A DNA stretch of 64,000 bases from Buttiauxella gaviniae (GTDB lineage Bacteria; Pseudomonadota; Gammaproteobacteria; Enterobacterales; Enterobacteriaceae), in assembly GCF_040786275.1 (NCBI RefSeq), contig NZ_JBFMVT010000002.1, forward strand, positions 3,534,001 through 3,598,000, written 5' to 3'. The notes under the pieces were generated by a model. It had not been told where the DNA came from, did no database searches, and saw only the letters and a program-made list of their open reading frames with translations. The number at the start of each line of letters is the position of its first letter. Position 1 is the stretch's first letter. The position numbers and the translations under genes were made by a program. This document shows, piece after piece, positions 1 through 9,060 of the stretch.

Positions 1-1362
1 GGCGACGAGCAAATTACCGTGCGCAATATCAATCTGCAAATGGAGCAGAATGATAAAAAACAGGCGCACATTGAGCTGAGCAGCCGTATTAATCGTGACC
101 AGCGAGACCTGAATTTGTCGCTGGTCGCAGACCTTGATGCCAGCGACTATCCGCAGCAACTGAATGCCACAATCTCTAAACTTGATTACCAGCTTCAGGG
201 GGCCGATCTCCCGGCGACAGGAATTGCCGGTAACGGGACGCTCGTCCTGCGCTGGCTTGAGCAGCAGCGTCGGCTTGAACTGAATCAACTTCAACTAACC
301 GCTAACGACAGCGATCTGCAAGGTAACGCCAGCGTTGTGCTGGAAGAGAAACCTCAGTGGGTGCTCGATCTTCATGCCAATAAGTTGAATCTGGATGGCC
401 TTGTTGCCGCCACTGCTGTAACCAGTACCAGGGCGGTGCAACAGGCGCAGCAGCAAAACACGTTACCGCGCCCGATCATCGCCTCCGGTATTGACGACGC
501 CAGTTACCAGAACCTGCGTGCGTTTAGCGCTCAGGTGAAAATCGCCGCTTCCTCGGTACGCTGGCGCGGCCTGGACTTCACCGATGTGCAATCGGCGATA
601 ATGAACAAATATGGCCTGCTTACGGTTTCGGAATTAACGGGGAAATTCGGCAAAGGCAGTATGTCGTTCCCCGGCGAGCTTGATGCGCGCCAGAATCACT
701 CTCAGTTAACCTTCCAGCCTAAGGTTGAGGAAATTGAAATCGGGCCGATTCTGACAGCCTTCAACTACCCGATTGCTTTGTCTGGGGTGCTGTCGATGGA
801 AGGTGAGTTCAGCGGCGACAAACTTAATGCCGATGCTTTCCGCCGCAGTTGGCAGGGGGATGCGAGCATCACCATGACCAACACCACCATGCAGGGGATG
901 AACTTCCAACAGTTGATTCAGCAAGCGGTGACCCGCAGTAATGGCGATGTTCAGGCCCAGGAAAACGACGACAACGTTACGAGGCTCGACAGTTTATCCG
1001 CCCAGGCGAGTCTGGATAACGGTGATCTGGTGCTCAATAAAATGAGCGGCAAATCTTCCATGCTGGAGCTGACAGGCCAGGGGACGCTCGATCTCATTAA
1101 AGAGCAGTGCGATGCCCGCTTTAACGTTACGGTGCTCGGCGGTTGGAAAGGGGACAGCAAGCTGATTGATGTCCTGAAAACCACGCCAATTCCACTGCGC
1201 GTTTACGGCCCGTGGCAGAAGATGAACTACTCTTTGCAGGTGGATCAAGTGCTGCGTAAGCAGTTGCAGGGCGAAGCCAAACGCCGTCTGAATGACTGGT
1301 TAGATCGCCACAAAGACAGCAGCAAATCGAAAGATGTGAAGCAACTGCTGGATAATCTGTAA
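1..1362 (+). CDS. asmA: AsmA, C-terminal part (5' end outside window)
   Basis: The reading frame is open from base 1 with no start in the window, so only the last 453 codons are present. The protein matches the C-terminal half of the AsmA family, inner-membrane-anchored periplasmic proteins of the bridge-like lipid-transfer type that affect outer-membrane assembly. Visible hallmarks are beta-rich repeats such as GNGTLVLRWLEQ and SGVLSMEGEFSG, the LDNGDLVLNKMSGKSSMLELTGQG-type layer near the end, and a basic C-terminal tail ending VKQLLDNL. The gene lies immediately upstream of convergent yegH, as in E. coli. Identity is confident from order and sequence. The GTG at 19 that could open a shorter frame is internal and not the true start. 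Confidence 0.93.
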   Translation, partial: GDEQITVRNINLQMEQNDKKQAHIELSSRINRDQRDLNLSLVADLDASDYPQQLNATISKLDYQLQGADLPATGIAGNGTLVLRWLEQQRRLELNQLQLTANDSDLQGNASVVLEEKPQWVLDLHANKLNLDGLVAATAVTSTRAVQQAQQQNTLPRPIIASGIDDASYQNLRAFSAQVKIAASSVRWRGLDFTDVQSAIMNKYGLLTVSELTGKFGKGSMSFPGELDARQNHSQLTFQPKVEEIEIGPILTAFNYPIALSGVLSMEGEFSGDKLNADAFRRSWQGDASITMTNTTMQGMNFQQLIQQAVTRSNGDVQAQENDDNVTRLDSLSAQASLDNGDLVLNKMSGKSSMLELTGQGTLDLIKEQCDARFNVTVLGGWKGDSKLIDVLKTTPIPLRVYGPWQKMNYSLQVDQVLRKQLQGEAKRRLNDWLDRHKDSSKSKDVKQLLDNL

Positions 1363-1373
1363 TCTGCAAGACA

Positions 1374-1403
1374 AGTCAGAGAGAACCCAGGTTCTCTCTG
1401 ACT
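1374..1403. terminator. Bidirectional terminator between asmA and yegH
   Basis: A 13-bp perfect inverted repeat (agtcagagagaac / gttctctctgact) with a 4-base loop lies between two convergent genes. No long T run follows, but the stem is strong and the position suits a shared terminator. Confidence 0.75.
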
Positions 1404-1410
1404 GATTCAC

Positions 1411-2991
1411 TCAAACCTCAAAATCCATCTCTTCATCATTTTCCAGCGGCACAATCTGCACTTTCTGCACGCGATGGCTTTCCACCTGTAACGTTCGCAG
1501 CAGAAAATCGCCGACCTGCACGGCTTCTCCGGTTACCGGAATATGCTGCAAGGCTTCCATTAATAACCCGGCAATGGTGTGGTAGTTGCGCTTTTCATCA
1601 AGCGGCAGCGGCACATACTGGACGAGATCATCGAGCGGCATATGCCCGTTCGCGGTCCACGTTCCGTCCGGATTTTTTTGGATGTCATGCCGGGCATCTA
1701 TCTCTTCCACTTCATTCGGCAAATTACCGGCGATGGTTTCCATCACGTCACTTAATGTCACCACGCCTTCTACTGAGCCAAACTCATCCACTACAAATGC
1801 AAAGTGCGTTCTGGCATTGCGGAATTGTTCCAGAGCCGCAAGCAGAGGCAGCGTTTCCGGGAAAATCAGCGGCTGGCGAATCAGCACGTTAAGATTAAGC
1901 GCTTCGCCTTTAAGCGATTGCTGGAGCAAATCAATAACGTGTACCACGCCTAAAATCTCATCCCCATCGCCGGTAATGACGACGCGGGTATGCTGGTTTT
2001 TATCCAGCAGGGTTCGGATTTGCTCTTCCGGGTCGCTAAGCCTGATGTGTTCAACGTCATGGCGGGAGGTCATGATGCTGCTGACCGATCGTTGATTCAG
2101 GTTGAGCACGCGTTCAATCATCAGCCGCTCTTGCGGGTCAAAAATCTCATCCTGATGAGAATGGTCGGCAATTAACGATGCGGTCTGCGCGTCCAGTTCG
2201 GCCTCTTCCTTTTTGCCATTTAACAGGCGCAGCACGGCTTCGGCAGTGCGCTGGCGTAAAGACTGATCCGCAGATAAAAAGCGGCGGCGGTTAAAGATAG
2301 CGAGCTGGTTCAGGCTCTCAATCATCACCGAGAAGCCGATAGCGGCATACAAATAGCCTTTCGGAATATGGTAGCCAAAGCCATCTGCGACGAGGCTGAA
2401 GCCAATCATCAGCAGGAAGCTGAGGCAAAGAATGACGATGGTTGGGTGGTTGTTCACAAACCGGGTCAGGGCTTTGCTGGCAAGTAGCATCAGGCAAATC
2501 GCGATGATCACCGCCGCCATCATGACCGGCAAATGGTCAACCATGCCCACCGCAGTAATTACGGAATCGAGAGAAAAGACCGCATCCAGAATGACGATTT
2601 GCGTCACCACCGGCCAAAAGCGCGCGCCACGCCGCTGGGTTCGCGTTTCGCTATCTTTGCCTTCAAGCCGCTCATTTAACTCAACGGTGGCTTTGAATAA
2701 CAGGAAAAGCCCGCCGAAGAGCATGATGAGATCCCTGGCGCTAAACGAAAGATCGCTAATATGAAAGAGGGGGCGCGTAAGCGTCACCAGCCAGGAAATA
2801 GAGGCCAGCAATAAGAGACGCATCAGCATGGCAAGAATAAGCCCGGTAACGCGCGCCCGGTCACGTTGCGCCGGGGGAAGTTTTTCGGCAAGTATCGCGA
2901 TAAACACCAGATTATCGATACCGAGGACCAGCTCAATAACCACCAGTGTTATCAGGCCTGCCCAGATTGATGGGTCGGCAATCCATTCCAT
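1411..2991 (-). CDS. yegH: YegH: TerC-like membrane protein with CBS pair and CorC/HlyC domain
   Basis: 526 aa, close to the E. coli length of about 527. Residues 1-240 form a TerC-type integral membrane domain with conserved acidic signatures ([16 protein letters not shown] near residue 20 and [16 protein letters not shown] near 135). Two CBS-like segments follow at about 300-420 ([38 protein letters not shown]), then a C-terminal CorC/HlyC transporter-associated domain. The family is linked to metal or ion handling in the inner membrane, but the substrate is not established. The gene is convergent with asmA and divergent from the colanic acid operon. Start ATG at 2991 gives the usual N-terminus [10 protein letters not shown]. 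Confidence 0.93.
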   Translation of the reverse strand: MEWIADPSIWAGLITLVVIELVLGIDNLVFIAILAEKLPPAQRDRARVTGLILAMLMRLLLLASISWLVTLTRPLFHISDLSFSARDLIMLFGGLFLLFKATVELNERLEGKDSETRTQRRGARFWPVVTQIVILDAVFSLDSVITAVGMVDHLPVMMAAVIIAICLMLLASKALTRFVNNHPTIVILCLSFLLMIGFSLVADGFGYHIPKGYLYAAIGFSVMIESLNQLAIFNRRRFLSADQSLRQRTAEAVLRLLNGKKEEAELDAQTASLIADHSHQDEIFDPQERLMIERVLNLNQRSVSSIMTSRHDVEHIRLSDPEEQIRTLLDKNQHTRVVITGDGDEILGVVHVIDLLQQSLKGEALNLNVLIRQPLIFPETLPLLAALEQFRNARTHFAFVVDEFGSVEGVVTLSDVMETIAGNLPNEVEEIDARHDIQKNPDGTWTANGHMPLDDLVQYVPLPLDEKRNYHTIAGLLMEALQHIPVTGEAVQVGDFLLRTLQVESHRVQKVQIVPLENDEEMDFEV

Positions 2992-3234
2992 ATCGCTTAC
3001 GGCACCTTTTACGAGATGACAAATGTCACAATGAAAGAATGGATAACCCCGCGCAAAATTGCAATGTCATGGGCAGGACAAATCTAATACCGCTTAATTC
3101 CTCCTAATAACTAAGGTAAACCGTTATTCATTTTTGGGAAATAATAAGGAATTGGTTTTTCTTATAATGAAATTCACATGAGATATATCTGCATATTAAC
3201 GTGTGACGTATCACTTATTAATTTTCTGTCAATA

Positions 3235-3248
3235 TAAAGAAATTCCTA
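3235..3248 (+). promoter_or_regulatory. RcsAB box upstream of wza
   Basis: The 14-mer TAAAGAAATTCCTA fits the RcsAB consensus TaAGaatatTCctA and, from memory, differs by one base from the E. coli wza box (TAAAGAAACTCCTA). It lies 523 bp upstream of the wza start codon, in the expected position upstream of the JUMPStart. This predicts Rcs-phosphorelay activation of colanic acid synthesis. Confidence 0.75.
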
Positions 3249-3422
3249 AACGCATGTAAATGAGTGGTTAATATTATTCTTAAAAGTCCGGGTATCGTTC
3301 TATGGTGCCTTGCCTGATATAGGGTTAACTGCAACAATCGATATCGGTGTCTGATAGTAGATTTAATTTTTTATTTTCTCTGAAGGCGGAATATTTAACC
3401 TGGCTGCGTGGTAATTATTTCC

Positions 3423-3436
3423 TAAGAATATTCTTT
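3423..3436 (+). promoter_or_regulatory. Possible second RcsAB-like box (palindromic)
   Basis: TAAGAATATTCTTT is a near-perfect palindrome (AAGAATATTCTT) and fits the RcsAB consensus in its left and central parts. It sits 46 bp upstream of the JUMPStart element, so it could be a downstream operator or a chance AT-rich palindrome. It is weaker on the CCTA side than the box at 3235. Confidence 0.4.
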
Positions 3437-3481
3437 GGATTTAATCCCCGCATGGATTACCCCTTACAAATCGTCTTTTTT

Positions 3482-3519
3482 CAGTAGGTTGGTGACTGTA
3501 AGCCAGGGGCGGTAGCATG
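3482..3519 (+). promoter_or_regulatory. JUMPStart element with ops site, colanic acid operon
   Basis: The segment matches the enterobacterial JUMPStart sequence: a CAGT...GGTGACTGTAAGCCAGGGGCGGTAGC core ending in the ops motif GGCGGTAGCATG at 3508-3519. The ops site in the non-template strand recruits RfaH, which suppresses termination across long surface-polysaccharide operons. It lies about 250 bp upstream of wza, consistent with a role in the long operon ending at wcaM. Confidence 0.9.
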
Positions 3520-3600
3520 CTCAAAGGCCAGAGAATAAGCCTCAATTATTCTGTCAATAGGATGTCGGGAAATAAGCGTTTTTTAGGATTGATGCCAGTT

Positions 3601-3665
<65 letters not shown>

Positions 3666-3770
3666 CATCAAACGGCACGCGAGTTTAAATTCATATCTCA
3701 TTCGTAAACCTAACGAGTCTCTTATTTTATTCGCTCAGGATAATTACTCTGCCATAGTGATAAATACTCA

Positions 3771-4904
3771 ATGATAAAATACAAACTTAAATTGATGCCT
3801 TTATTGGTGTCGGTAACCCTGATGAGCGGTTGCACAGTACTCCCCGGGAGCAATATGTCTACCATGGGAAAAGATGTTATCAAGCAGCAGGATTCAGACT
3901 TCAATCTGGATCGCATGGTGAATGTGTATCCGTTAACGCCGCGCCTGGTTGAACAATTACGCGTGCGCCCAGCCGTCGCCCAGCCCAATATGTCCCTCGA
4001 CCAGGAGATTTCGGCTTACCAATATCGTGTGGGGCCAGGGGACGTATTGAACGTCACGGTCTGGGACCACCCTGAACTGACAACGCCTGCAGGTCAGTAC
4101 CGTAGCTCAAGCGATGCCGGTAACTGGGTACAGTCGGATGGCACCATGTTCTATCCGTATGTCGGTAAAGTGAAAGTCGCGGGTAAAACCCTGTCTGAAA
4201 TCCGCAGTGATATTACTAGCCGTCTTGCGACGTACATCGCAGACCCGCAGGTGGACGTTAATATCGCTGGTTTCCGCTCACAAAAAGCCTACGTTTCAGG
4301 GCAGGTGAATAAGTCTGGTCAACAGCCGATTACCAACGTCCCGCTCACCATCCTTGATGCGATTAACGCCGCGGGCGGCCTCACCGATGCCGCTGACTGG
4401 CGCAACGTTGTGCTGACGCATAACGGCCAGGAAAAGCGTATTTCCCTGCAGGCGCTGATGCAAAACGGCGACCTGAGCCAGAACCATCTGCTTTACCCCG
4501 GCGACATCCTGTTTGTTCCGCGTAATGACGATTTGAAAGTGTTCGTGATGGGCGAAGTGAAAAAACAGACGACCCTCAAAATGGACTTCAGCGGCATGAC
4601 GCTGACCGAAGCGCTTGGCCAGGCCGAAGGTCTGGATATGACCGCCTCGAACGCCAGCGGGATCTTCGTCATTCGCCCAATCAAAGAGAAGCAGGGCGGC
4701 AAAATTGCCAACATTTATCAGCTTGATATGTCGGATGCGACCTCGCTGGTGATGGGCACTGAGTTCCAGTTGCAGCCTTACGATGTGGTCTATGTGACGA
4801 CCGCCCCGGTCACCCGTTGGAATCGCTTGATCAACCAACTGCTGCCAACCATCAGTGGCGTTCGTTATATGACGGATACCGCCAAAGATATCCATACCTG
4901 GTAA
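3771..4904 (+). CDS. wza: Wza, outer-membrane polysaccharide export lipoprotein
   Basis: 377 aa versus 379 in E. coli. The N-terminus is a lipoprotein signal with lipobox LMSG-C at Cys21. It is followed by the poly_export/SLBB domains: [18 protein letters not shown] near residue 90, then SLBB repeats containing [30 protein letters not shown] and [15 protein letters not shown]. The C-terminus, with a Trp-rich amphipathic segment ([16 protein letters not shown]), forms the octameric outer-membrane alpha-barrel. The protein is the channel that exports colanic acid together with Wzc. It is the first gene of the operon, 6 bp ahead of wzb. Long leader and RcsAB/ops signals upstream imply Rcs and RfaH control. 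Confidence 0.97.
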   Translation: MIKYKLKLMPLLVSVTLMSGCTVLPGSNMSTMGKDVIKQQDSDFNLDRMVNVYPLTPRLVEQLRVRPAVAQPNMSLDQEISAYQYRVGPGDVLNVTVWDHPELTTPAGQYRSSSDAGNWVQSDGTMFYPYVGKVKVAGKTLSEIRSDITSRLATYIADPQVDVNIAGFRSQKAYVSGQVNKSGQQPITNVPLTILDAINAAGGLTDAADWRNVVLTHNGQEKRISLQALMQNGDLSQNHLLYPGDILFVPRNDDLKVFVMGEVKKQTTLKMDFSGMTLTEALGQAEGLDMTASNASGIFVIRPIKEKQGGKIANIYQLDMSDATSLVMGTEFQLQPYDVVYVTTAPVTRWNRLINQLLPTISGVRYMTDTAKDIHTW

Positions 4905-4910
4905 CACGCT

Positions 4911-5354
4911 ATGTTCAACAAAATTTTGGTTGTCTGTGTCGGAAATATTTGTCGTTCACCTACCGCTGAGCGGCTGCTGAAAAGTTATCACCCGGCGCTT
5001 ACCGTGACCTCTGCGGGGCTCGGGGCGCTGGTGGGCAAGGCGGCTGATGAGGCTGCTATGCGCGTGGCGCAACAGCATAACCTCTCGCTTGAGGGCCACT
5101 GCGCAAAACAGGTCTCCGGCAAAATGTGCCGTGAATACGATCTGATTCTTGCCATGGAAAAACGCCATATCTCCGCACTGTGCGAGATGGCTCCAGAGAT
5201 GCGCGGCAAAGTGATGCTGTTTGGTCACTGGGATGCGGAGCGAGAAATCCCCGATCCCTATCGCAAAAGCCATGACGCTTTTGAAGCGGTTTACAGCCTT
5301 CTGGATCTCAGCGCCCAAAAATGGGCCCACGCACTCAACGCTCATCAGGGATAA
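4911..5354 (+). CDS. wzb: Wzb, low-molecular-weight protein-tyrosine phosphatase
   Basis: 147 aa, the usual size. The N-terminal CX5R phosphatase loop is visible as VCVGNICRSPT (Cys9-Arg15 region), and the general acid loop is DPYRKSHDAF near residue 115. Wzb dephosphorylates the C-terminal tyrosine cluster of Wzc, a cycle required for colanic acid polymerisation and export. It lies between wza and wzc with 6-bp and 2-bp gaps, the standard wza-wzb-wzc order. Confidence 0.97.
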   Translation: MFNKILVVCVGNICRSPTAERLLKSYHPALTVTSAGLGALVGKAADEAAMRVAQQHNLSLEGHCAKQVSGKMCREYDLILAMEKRHISALCEMAPEMRGKVMLFGHWDAEREIPDPYRKSHDAFEAVYSLLDLSAQKWAHALNAHQG

Positions 5355-5356
5355 CA

Positions 5357-7525
5357 ATGACAGAGAAATCACGCCGTTCGAGCGCCCCGACTGAGGGCAA
5401 TGACGAAATTGATATTGGCCGGTTGTTTGGTACGGTTCTGGAAGCCCGCTGGTGGGTTTTGGGGATCACCGCCATCTTTGCCGTCCTGGCAACAATCTAT
5501 GCCCTGTTTGCCACACCGATTTATAAAGCCGATGCGCTGGTGCAGATCGAACAAAACGCCGGTAACTCTCTGGTGAACGACATTAGTTCCGCGCTCTCCA
5601 ACAAACCGCCTGCGTCCGCTGCCGAAATGCAGTTGATTCAGTCGCGCCTGGTGTTGGGCAAAACCGTTGACGATCTCAATCTTGATATCGCGGTTGAGAA
5701 AAACAGCTTCTGGCTGCTCGGTGCGGGCTGGGATCGCCTGCAAGGGCGTCAAAATAATACCGTCGTGGTGGATAGTTTTAATCTGCCCGCCGGTCAGGCC
5801 AAAAATGTCTTTACGGTAGAAGTGGTTAGCCCGACACAATATTTGCTGACCAGCGATAACGGCTTTAGCGCCAAAGGGCAGGTGGGGAAAACGCTGAATC
5901 AGGGTGGCATCACCATGAATATCAGCGCCATCAAAGCCGATGCTGGCGATACCTTTACCGTAACCAAATACTCCACGCTTGGCATGATAAACCAGCTTCA
6001 GGGCAACCTGACGGTGGCAGAAAATGGTAAAGATACCGGCGTATTGAGCCTCTCTTACACCGGTGAAGACAAAGATAAAATTCGCGCGATTCTCGACAGC
6101 ATCACGCAGAATTACCTTGAGCAGAACGTTCAGCGTAAATCCGAAGAAGCGGCGAAAAGCCTTAAATTCCTGGCCGAACAATTGCCGGATGTGCGCTCTC
6201 GCCTTGATGCTGCGGAAAACAAACTGAATGCTTATCGCCAGCAGCAGGATTCGGTTGACCTCTCTTTAGAGGCGAAATCCGTTCTCGACACCATGGTCAA
6301 TATCGACTCGCAGCTCAACGAGCTAACCTTCAAAGAGGCTGAAATCTCCAAGCTGTATACCAAAGTCCACCCGGCTTATCGCACGCTTCTGGAAAAACGT
6401 CACACCCTCGAAGAAGAGAAAGCGCGTTTGAACGGGCGTGTCACGGCGATGCCAAAAACGCAGCAGGAAATTGTGCGTTTAACGCGTGACGTGGAGTCAG
6501 GTCAGCAGGTTTATATGCAGCTGTTAAATAAACAGCAAGAGCTGAAAATCACCGAGGCCAGCACCGTTGGCGATGTGCGCATTGTGGATGCGGCGATTGC
6601 TCAGCCGGGCGTAGTGAAACCGCAGCGGGCGTTGATTATTCTTGGCAGCATTATTCTCGGCCTGATGTTATCCATCATGGGCGTGCTGTTGCGTTCCCTG
6701 TTTAATCGCGGCATCGAAAGCCCGGCGGTCCTTGAAGAAGCGGGAATCGGGGTTTACGCCAGTATTCCGCTTTCGGAATGGCAGAAATCCCGCGATAACG
6801 CCACGGTGCGCAACGTTAAAGGGGCGAAGCGCAACAAGCAGAGCCAACTGCTGGCGGTGGGCAACCCAACGGATCTCGCCATCGAATCGATTCGCAGCCT
6901 GCGTACCAGCCTCCACTTCGCCATGATGCAGGCGACGAATAACGTTCTGATGCTCACCGGGGTAAGCCCGTCCATCGGTAAAACCTTCGTTTGTGCCAAC
7001 CTTGCAGCGGTTATCAGCCAGACCAATAAACGCGTACTGCTGATCGACTGCGATATGCGTAAAGGCTATACCCACGAACTGCTGGGCACCACCAACACCA
7101 ACGGTCTTGCGGAAGTGTTAACCGGGCAGGCGGAAATAAGCCGCTGTGCACAAAAAACCTCCGTACCTAATTTTGACCTTGTACCGCGCGGCGTTGTGCC
7201 CTCAAACCCTTCTGAATTGTTGATGAGCGAGCGCTTTGCCGAGCTTATCGCCTGGGCAAGCAAGAATTACGACCTGGTGTTAATTGATACCCCGCCAATT
7301 CTCGCCGTCACCGACGCCGCCGTTGTCGGCCGCCATGCGGGCACCACGCTGATGGTTGCGCGTTATGCGGTTAATACGCTTAAAGAAGTTGAAACCAGCC
7401 TCAGCCGCTTTGAGCAAAACGGCATCACCGTGCGCGGCGTCATTCTCAACTCAATCTTCCGCCGGGCGGCAGGTTATGAGGATTACGGGTATTACGAGTA
7501 CGAATATAAATCTGACGCTAAATAG
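5357..7525 (+). CDS. wzc: Wzc, polysaccharide co-polymerase and tyrosine autokinase
   Basis: 722 aa from ATG 5357 (E. coli 720). An upstream in-frame start at 5321 would overlap wzb by 34 bp and add residues absent from the family, so 5357 is preferred. An N-terminal Wzz-type domain is bounded by transmembrane segments (about residues 32-52 and 425-445) and a periplasmic coiled-coil region. The cytosolic BY-kinase domain shows Walker A GVSPSIGKT (about 535), Walker A' LLIDCDMRKG (about 561) and Walker B LVLIDTPP (about 640). The C-terminal tyrosine cluster is YEDYGYYEYEY. Wzc with Wza forms the trans-envelope export machine and its phosphorylation state is reset by Wzb. Confidence 0.97.
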   Translation: MTEKSRRSSAPTEGNDEIDIGRLFGTVLEARWWVLGITAIFAVLATIYALFATPIYKADALVQIEQNAGNSLVNDISSALSNKPPASAAEMQLIQSRLVLGKTVDDLNLDIAVEKNSFWLLGAGWDRLQGRQNNTVVVDSFNLPAGQAKNVFTVEVVSPTQYLLTSDNGFSAKGQVGKTLNQGGITMNISAIKADAGDTFTVTKYSTLGMINQLQGNLTVAENGKDTGVLSLSYTGEDKDKIRAILDSITQNYLEQNVQRKSEEAAKSLKFLAEQLPDVRSRLDAAENKLNAYRQQQDSVDLSLEAKSVLDTMVNIDSQLNELTFKEAEISKLYTKVHPAYRTLLEKRHTLEEEKARLNGRVTAMPKTQQEIVRLTRDVESGQQVYMQLLNKQQELKITEASTVGDVRIVDAAIAQPGVVKPQRALIILGSIILGLMLSIMGVLLRSLFNRGIESPAVLEEAGIGVYASIPLSEWQKSRDNATVRNVKGAKRNKQSQLLAVGNPTDLAIESIRSLRTSLHFAMMQATNNVLMLTGVSPSIGKTFVCANLAAVISQTNKRVLLIDCDMRKGYTHELLGTTNTNGLAEVLTGQAEISRCAQKTSVPNFDLVPRGVVPSNPSELLMSERFAELIAWASKNYDLVLIDTPPILAVTDAAVVGRHAGTTLMVARYAVNTLKEVETSLSRFEQNGITVRGVILNSIFRRAAGYEDYGYYEYEYKSDAK

Positions 7526-7547
7526 CCGACGGGAACGTAATGCCTTT

Positions 7548-7642
7548 ACCCCCTCCCAACCTCCCCCTTGCCAGGGGGAGGGGCTAACAGGATGTAGATA
7601 ACGGCTCCCTCCCCTGGAAAGGGGAGGGTTGGGGTGGGGTCC
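7548..7642. repeat. GC-rich hairpin repeat between wzc and wcaA
   Basis: A 95-bp imperfect palindrome. The outer arms are ACCCCCTCCCAACCTCCCC and GGGGAGGGTTGGGGTGGGGT. Inside are shorter hairpins such as CCCCCTTGCCAGGGGG and CTCCCCTGGAAAGGGGAG. The same outer arms bound the longer repeat at 19697-19868. It sits inside the colanic acid operon and would form a strong RNA hairpin without a following U tract, so it may modulate mRNA stability or downstream expression. Confidence 0.8.
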
Positions 7643-7723
7643 ACGGTTTGCGCCTTCTCCCTCAAGGTGAAGGCTGGGATCAGGGGATTTTATATTGTCA
7701 TCAATAAAATTTTGGGGAGTGTT

Positions 7724-8572
7724 ATGAATACCACTGCATCGCGCCCACTTATTTCTATTTATATGCCGACATGGAATCGTCAACAGTTGGCTATTCGCGC
7801 CATTAAATCGGTGCTGCGCCAGGATTATGAACATTGGGAACTGCTTATCGTTGACGACTGCTCTTCTTCTTATGAACAGCTCCAGAGTTTTATTCACGAG
7901 CTTGGCGATGAGCGCGTGCGCTATACCCGCAACGATTTTAACTCCGGCGCGTGCTCGGTGCGCAACCAGGCGATCAGCCAGGCCGCGGGTGAACTGATTA
8001 CAGGTATTGATGACGATGATGAATGGACGCCCAATCGCCTGTCGATATTTCTCGAGCACAAGCCCCAACTCGTGACGCACGCCTTTTTGTACGCCAATGA
8101 CTACGTTTGTGAAGGGCAGGTCTATTCCCAACCCGCGAGTTTGCCGCTGTATCCGAAATCGCCATTCTCTTTAAAGCTGTTTTATAAGCGCAATATTATT
8201 GGTAATCAGGTGTTTACCCGTGCCGATCGCTTTAAAGCCTGCCTGTTCGACACTACCCTTGCGGCAGCTCAGGATTACGATATTTTCCTGCGCATGGTGG
8301 TGGAGTACGGTCAGCCGTGGAAAGTGGAAGATGCCACGCAAATTTTGCACATCAATCACGGGGAAATGCAGATAACCAAATCCCCGAAAAAGTTTGCCGG
8401 TTACTTCCATTTCTATCAAAAGCACAAAGATAAATTCGACCGCGCCAGTAAGAAATACCAGCTCTTTACTCTCTACCAAATCCGCAATAAGCGTATGTCT
8501 TTACGCACGTTATTAGCGTTGCTGAGCGTGCGTAATACCAAACGTCTTGCCGATGGTTTATGGGGGAAATAA
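7724..8572 (+). CDS. wcaA: WcaA, colanic acid glycosyltransferase (GT2)
   Basis: 282 aa from ATG 7724, preceded by TTGGGGAGTGTT as ribosome binding site. The longer frame from 7634 reads into the GC-rich repeat and is rejected. The family-2 fold shows at the N-terminus as ISIYMPTWNRQQLAIRAIKSVLRQDYEHWELLIVDDCSS, with the metal-binding region GIDDDDEW near residue 100 and AAQDYDIFLRM near 180. It is a cytoplasmic enzyme adding one sugar to the lipid-linked colanic acid repeat unit. The exact linkage cannot be read from sequence. It is separated from wzc by about 200 bp containing a hairpin repeat and nearly abuts wcaB. Confidence 0.93.
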   Translation: MNTTASRPLISIYMPTWNRQQLAIRAIKSVLRQDYEHWELLIVDDCSSSYEQLQSFIHELGDERVRYTRNDFNSGACSVRNQAISQAAGELITGIDDDDEWTPNRLSIFLEHKPQLVTHAFLYANDYVCEGQVYSQPASLPLYPKSPFSLKLFYKRNIIGNQVFTRADRFKACLFDTTLAAAQDYDIFLRMVVEYGQPWKVEDATQILHINHGEMQITKSPKKFAGYFHFYQKHKDKFDRASKKYQLFTLYQIRNKRMSLRTLLALLSVRNTKRLADGLWGK

Positions 8573-8574
8573 AG

Positions 8575-9060
8575 GTGCTTGAAGACCTACGCGCAAACTC
8601 CTGGAGCCTTCGCCCTTGCTGCATGGTAATGGCCTACCGTATCGCCCATTTTTGTTCGGTTTGGCGCAAGAAAAGCGTCATCAACAACCTGTGGGCCGCC
8701 CCGATAATCCTGCTTTATCGCTTTGTGACCGAGTGCCTGTTTGGCTATGAAATTCAGGCGGGAGCCACCATCGGACGGCGTTTTACCATTCACCACGGTT
8801 ATGCCGTCGTCATCAATAAATTCGTTATCGCCGGAGATGATTTCACTATTCGCCACGGCGTCACCATCGGCAACCGTCGCGAAAGTCACGATTGCCCGGT
8901 CATTGGCAACGGCGTTGAGCTGGGCGCCAATGTGGTGATGATTGGTGGCATCACGGTGGGGAATAACGTCGTCGTCGGTGCGGGAAGCGTGGTGCTGGAT
9001 AACGTGCCAGACAATGCGCTGGTGGTGGGTCAGAAGGCGCAGATAAAGGTTTTAAAATGA
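8575..9060 (+). CDS. wcaB: WcaB, colanic acid O-acetyltransferase (hexapeptide repeat)
   Basis: 161 aa from GTG 8575, giving the family N-terminus (V/M)LEDLRANSWSLRP; E. coli WcaB has 162 aa. The GGGGGA 7-12 bases upstream is a plausible ribosome binding site. The ATG at 8560 overlaps wcaA and adds five residues not seen in the family. The C-terminal half is a left-handed beta-helix of hexapeptide repeats (IGNGVELGANVVMIGGITVGNNVVVGAGS), a serine-acetyltransferase-like trimer using acetyl-CoA. The stop overlaps the start of wcaC by 4 bp (ATGA), indicating translational coupling. Confidence 0.93.
   Translation: MLEDLRANSWSLRPCCMVMAYRIAHFCSVWRKKSVINNLWAAPIILLYRFVTECLFGYEIQAGATIGRRFTIHHGYAVVINKFVIAGDDFTIRHGVTIGNRRESHDCPVIGNGVELGANVVMIGGITVGNNVVVGAGSVVLDNVPDNALVVGQKAQIKVLK

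Noticed and set aside
5369-6181. 270-codon minus-strand frame inside wzc
   Set aside because: Antisense shadow of a conserved domain; no start signal or homology.
7451-8131. 226-codon minus-strand frame across the wzc end, GC-rich repeat and wcaA
   Set aside because: It crosses a noncoding hairpin repeat and two real genes in antisense; the Pro/Gly/Arg-rich middle is translated repeat.
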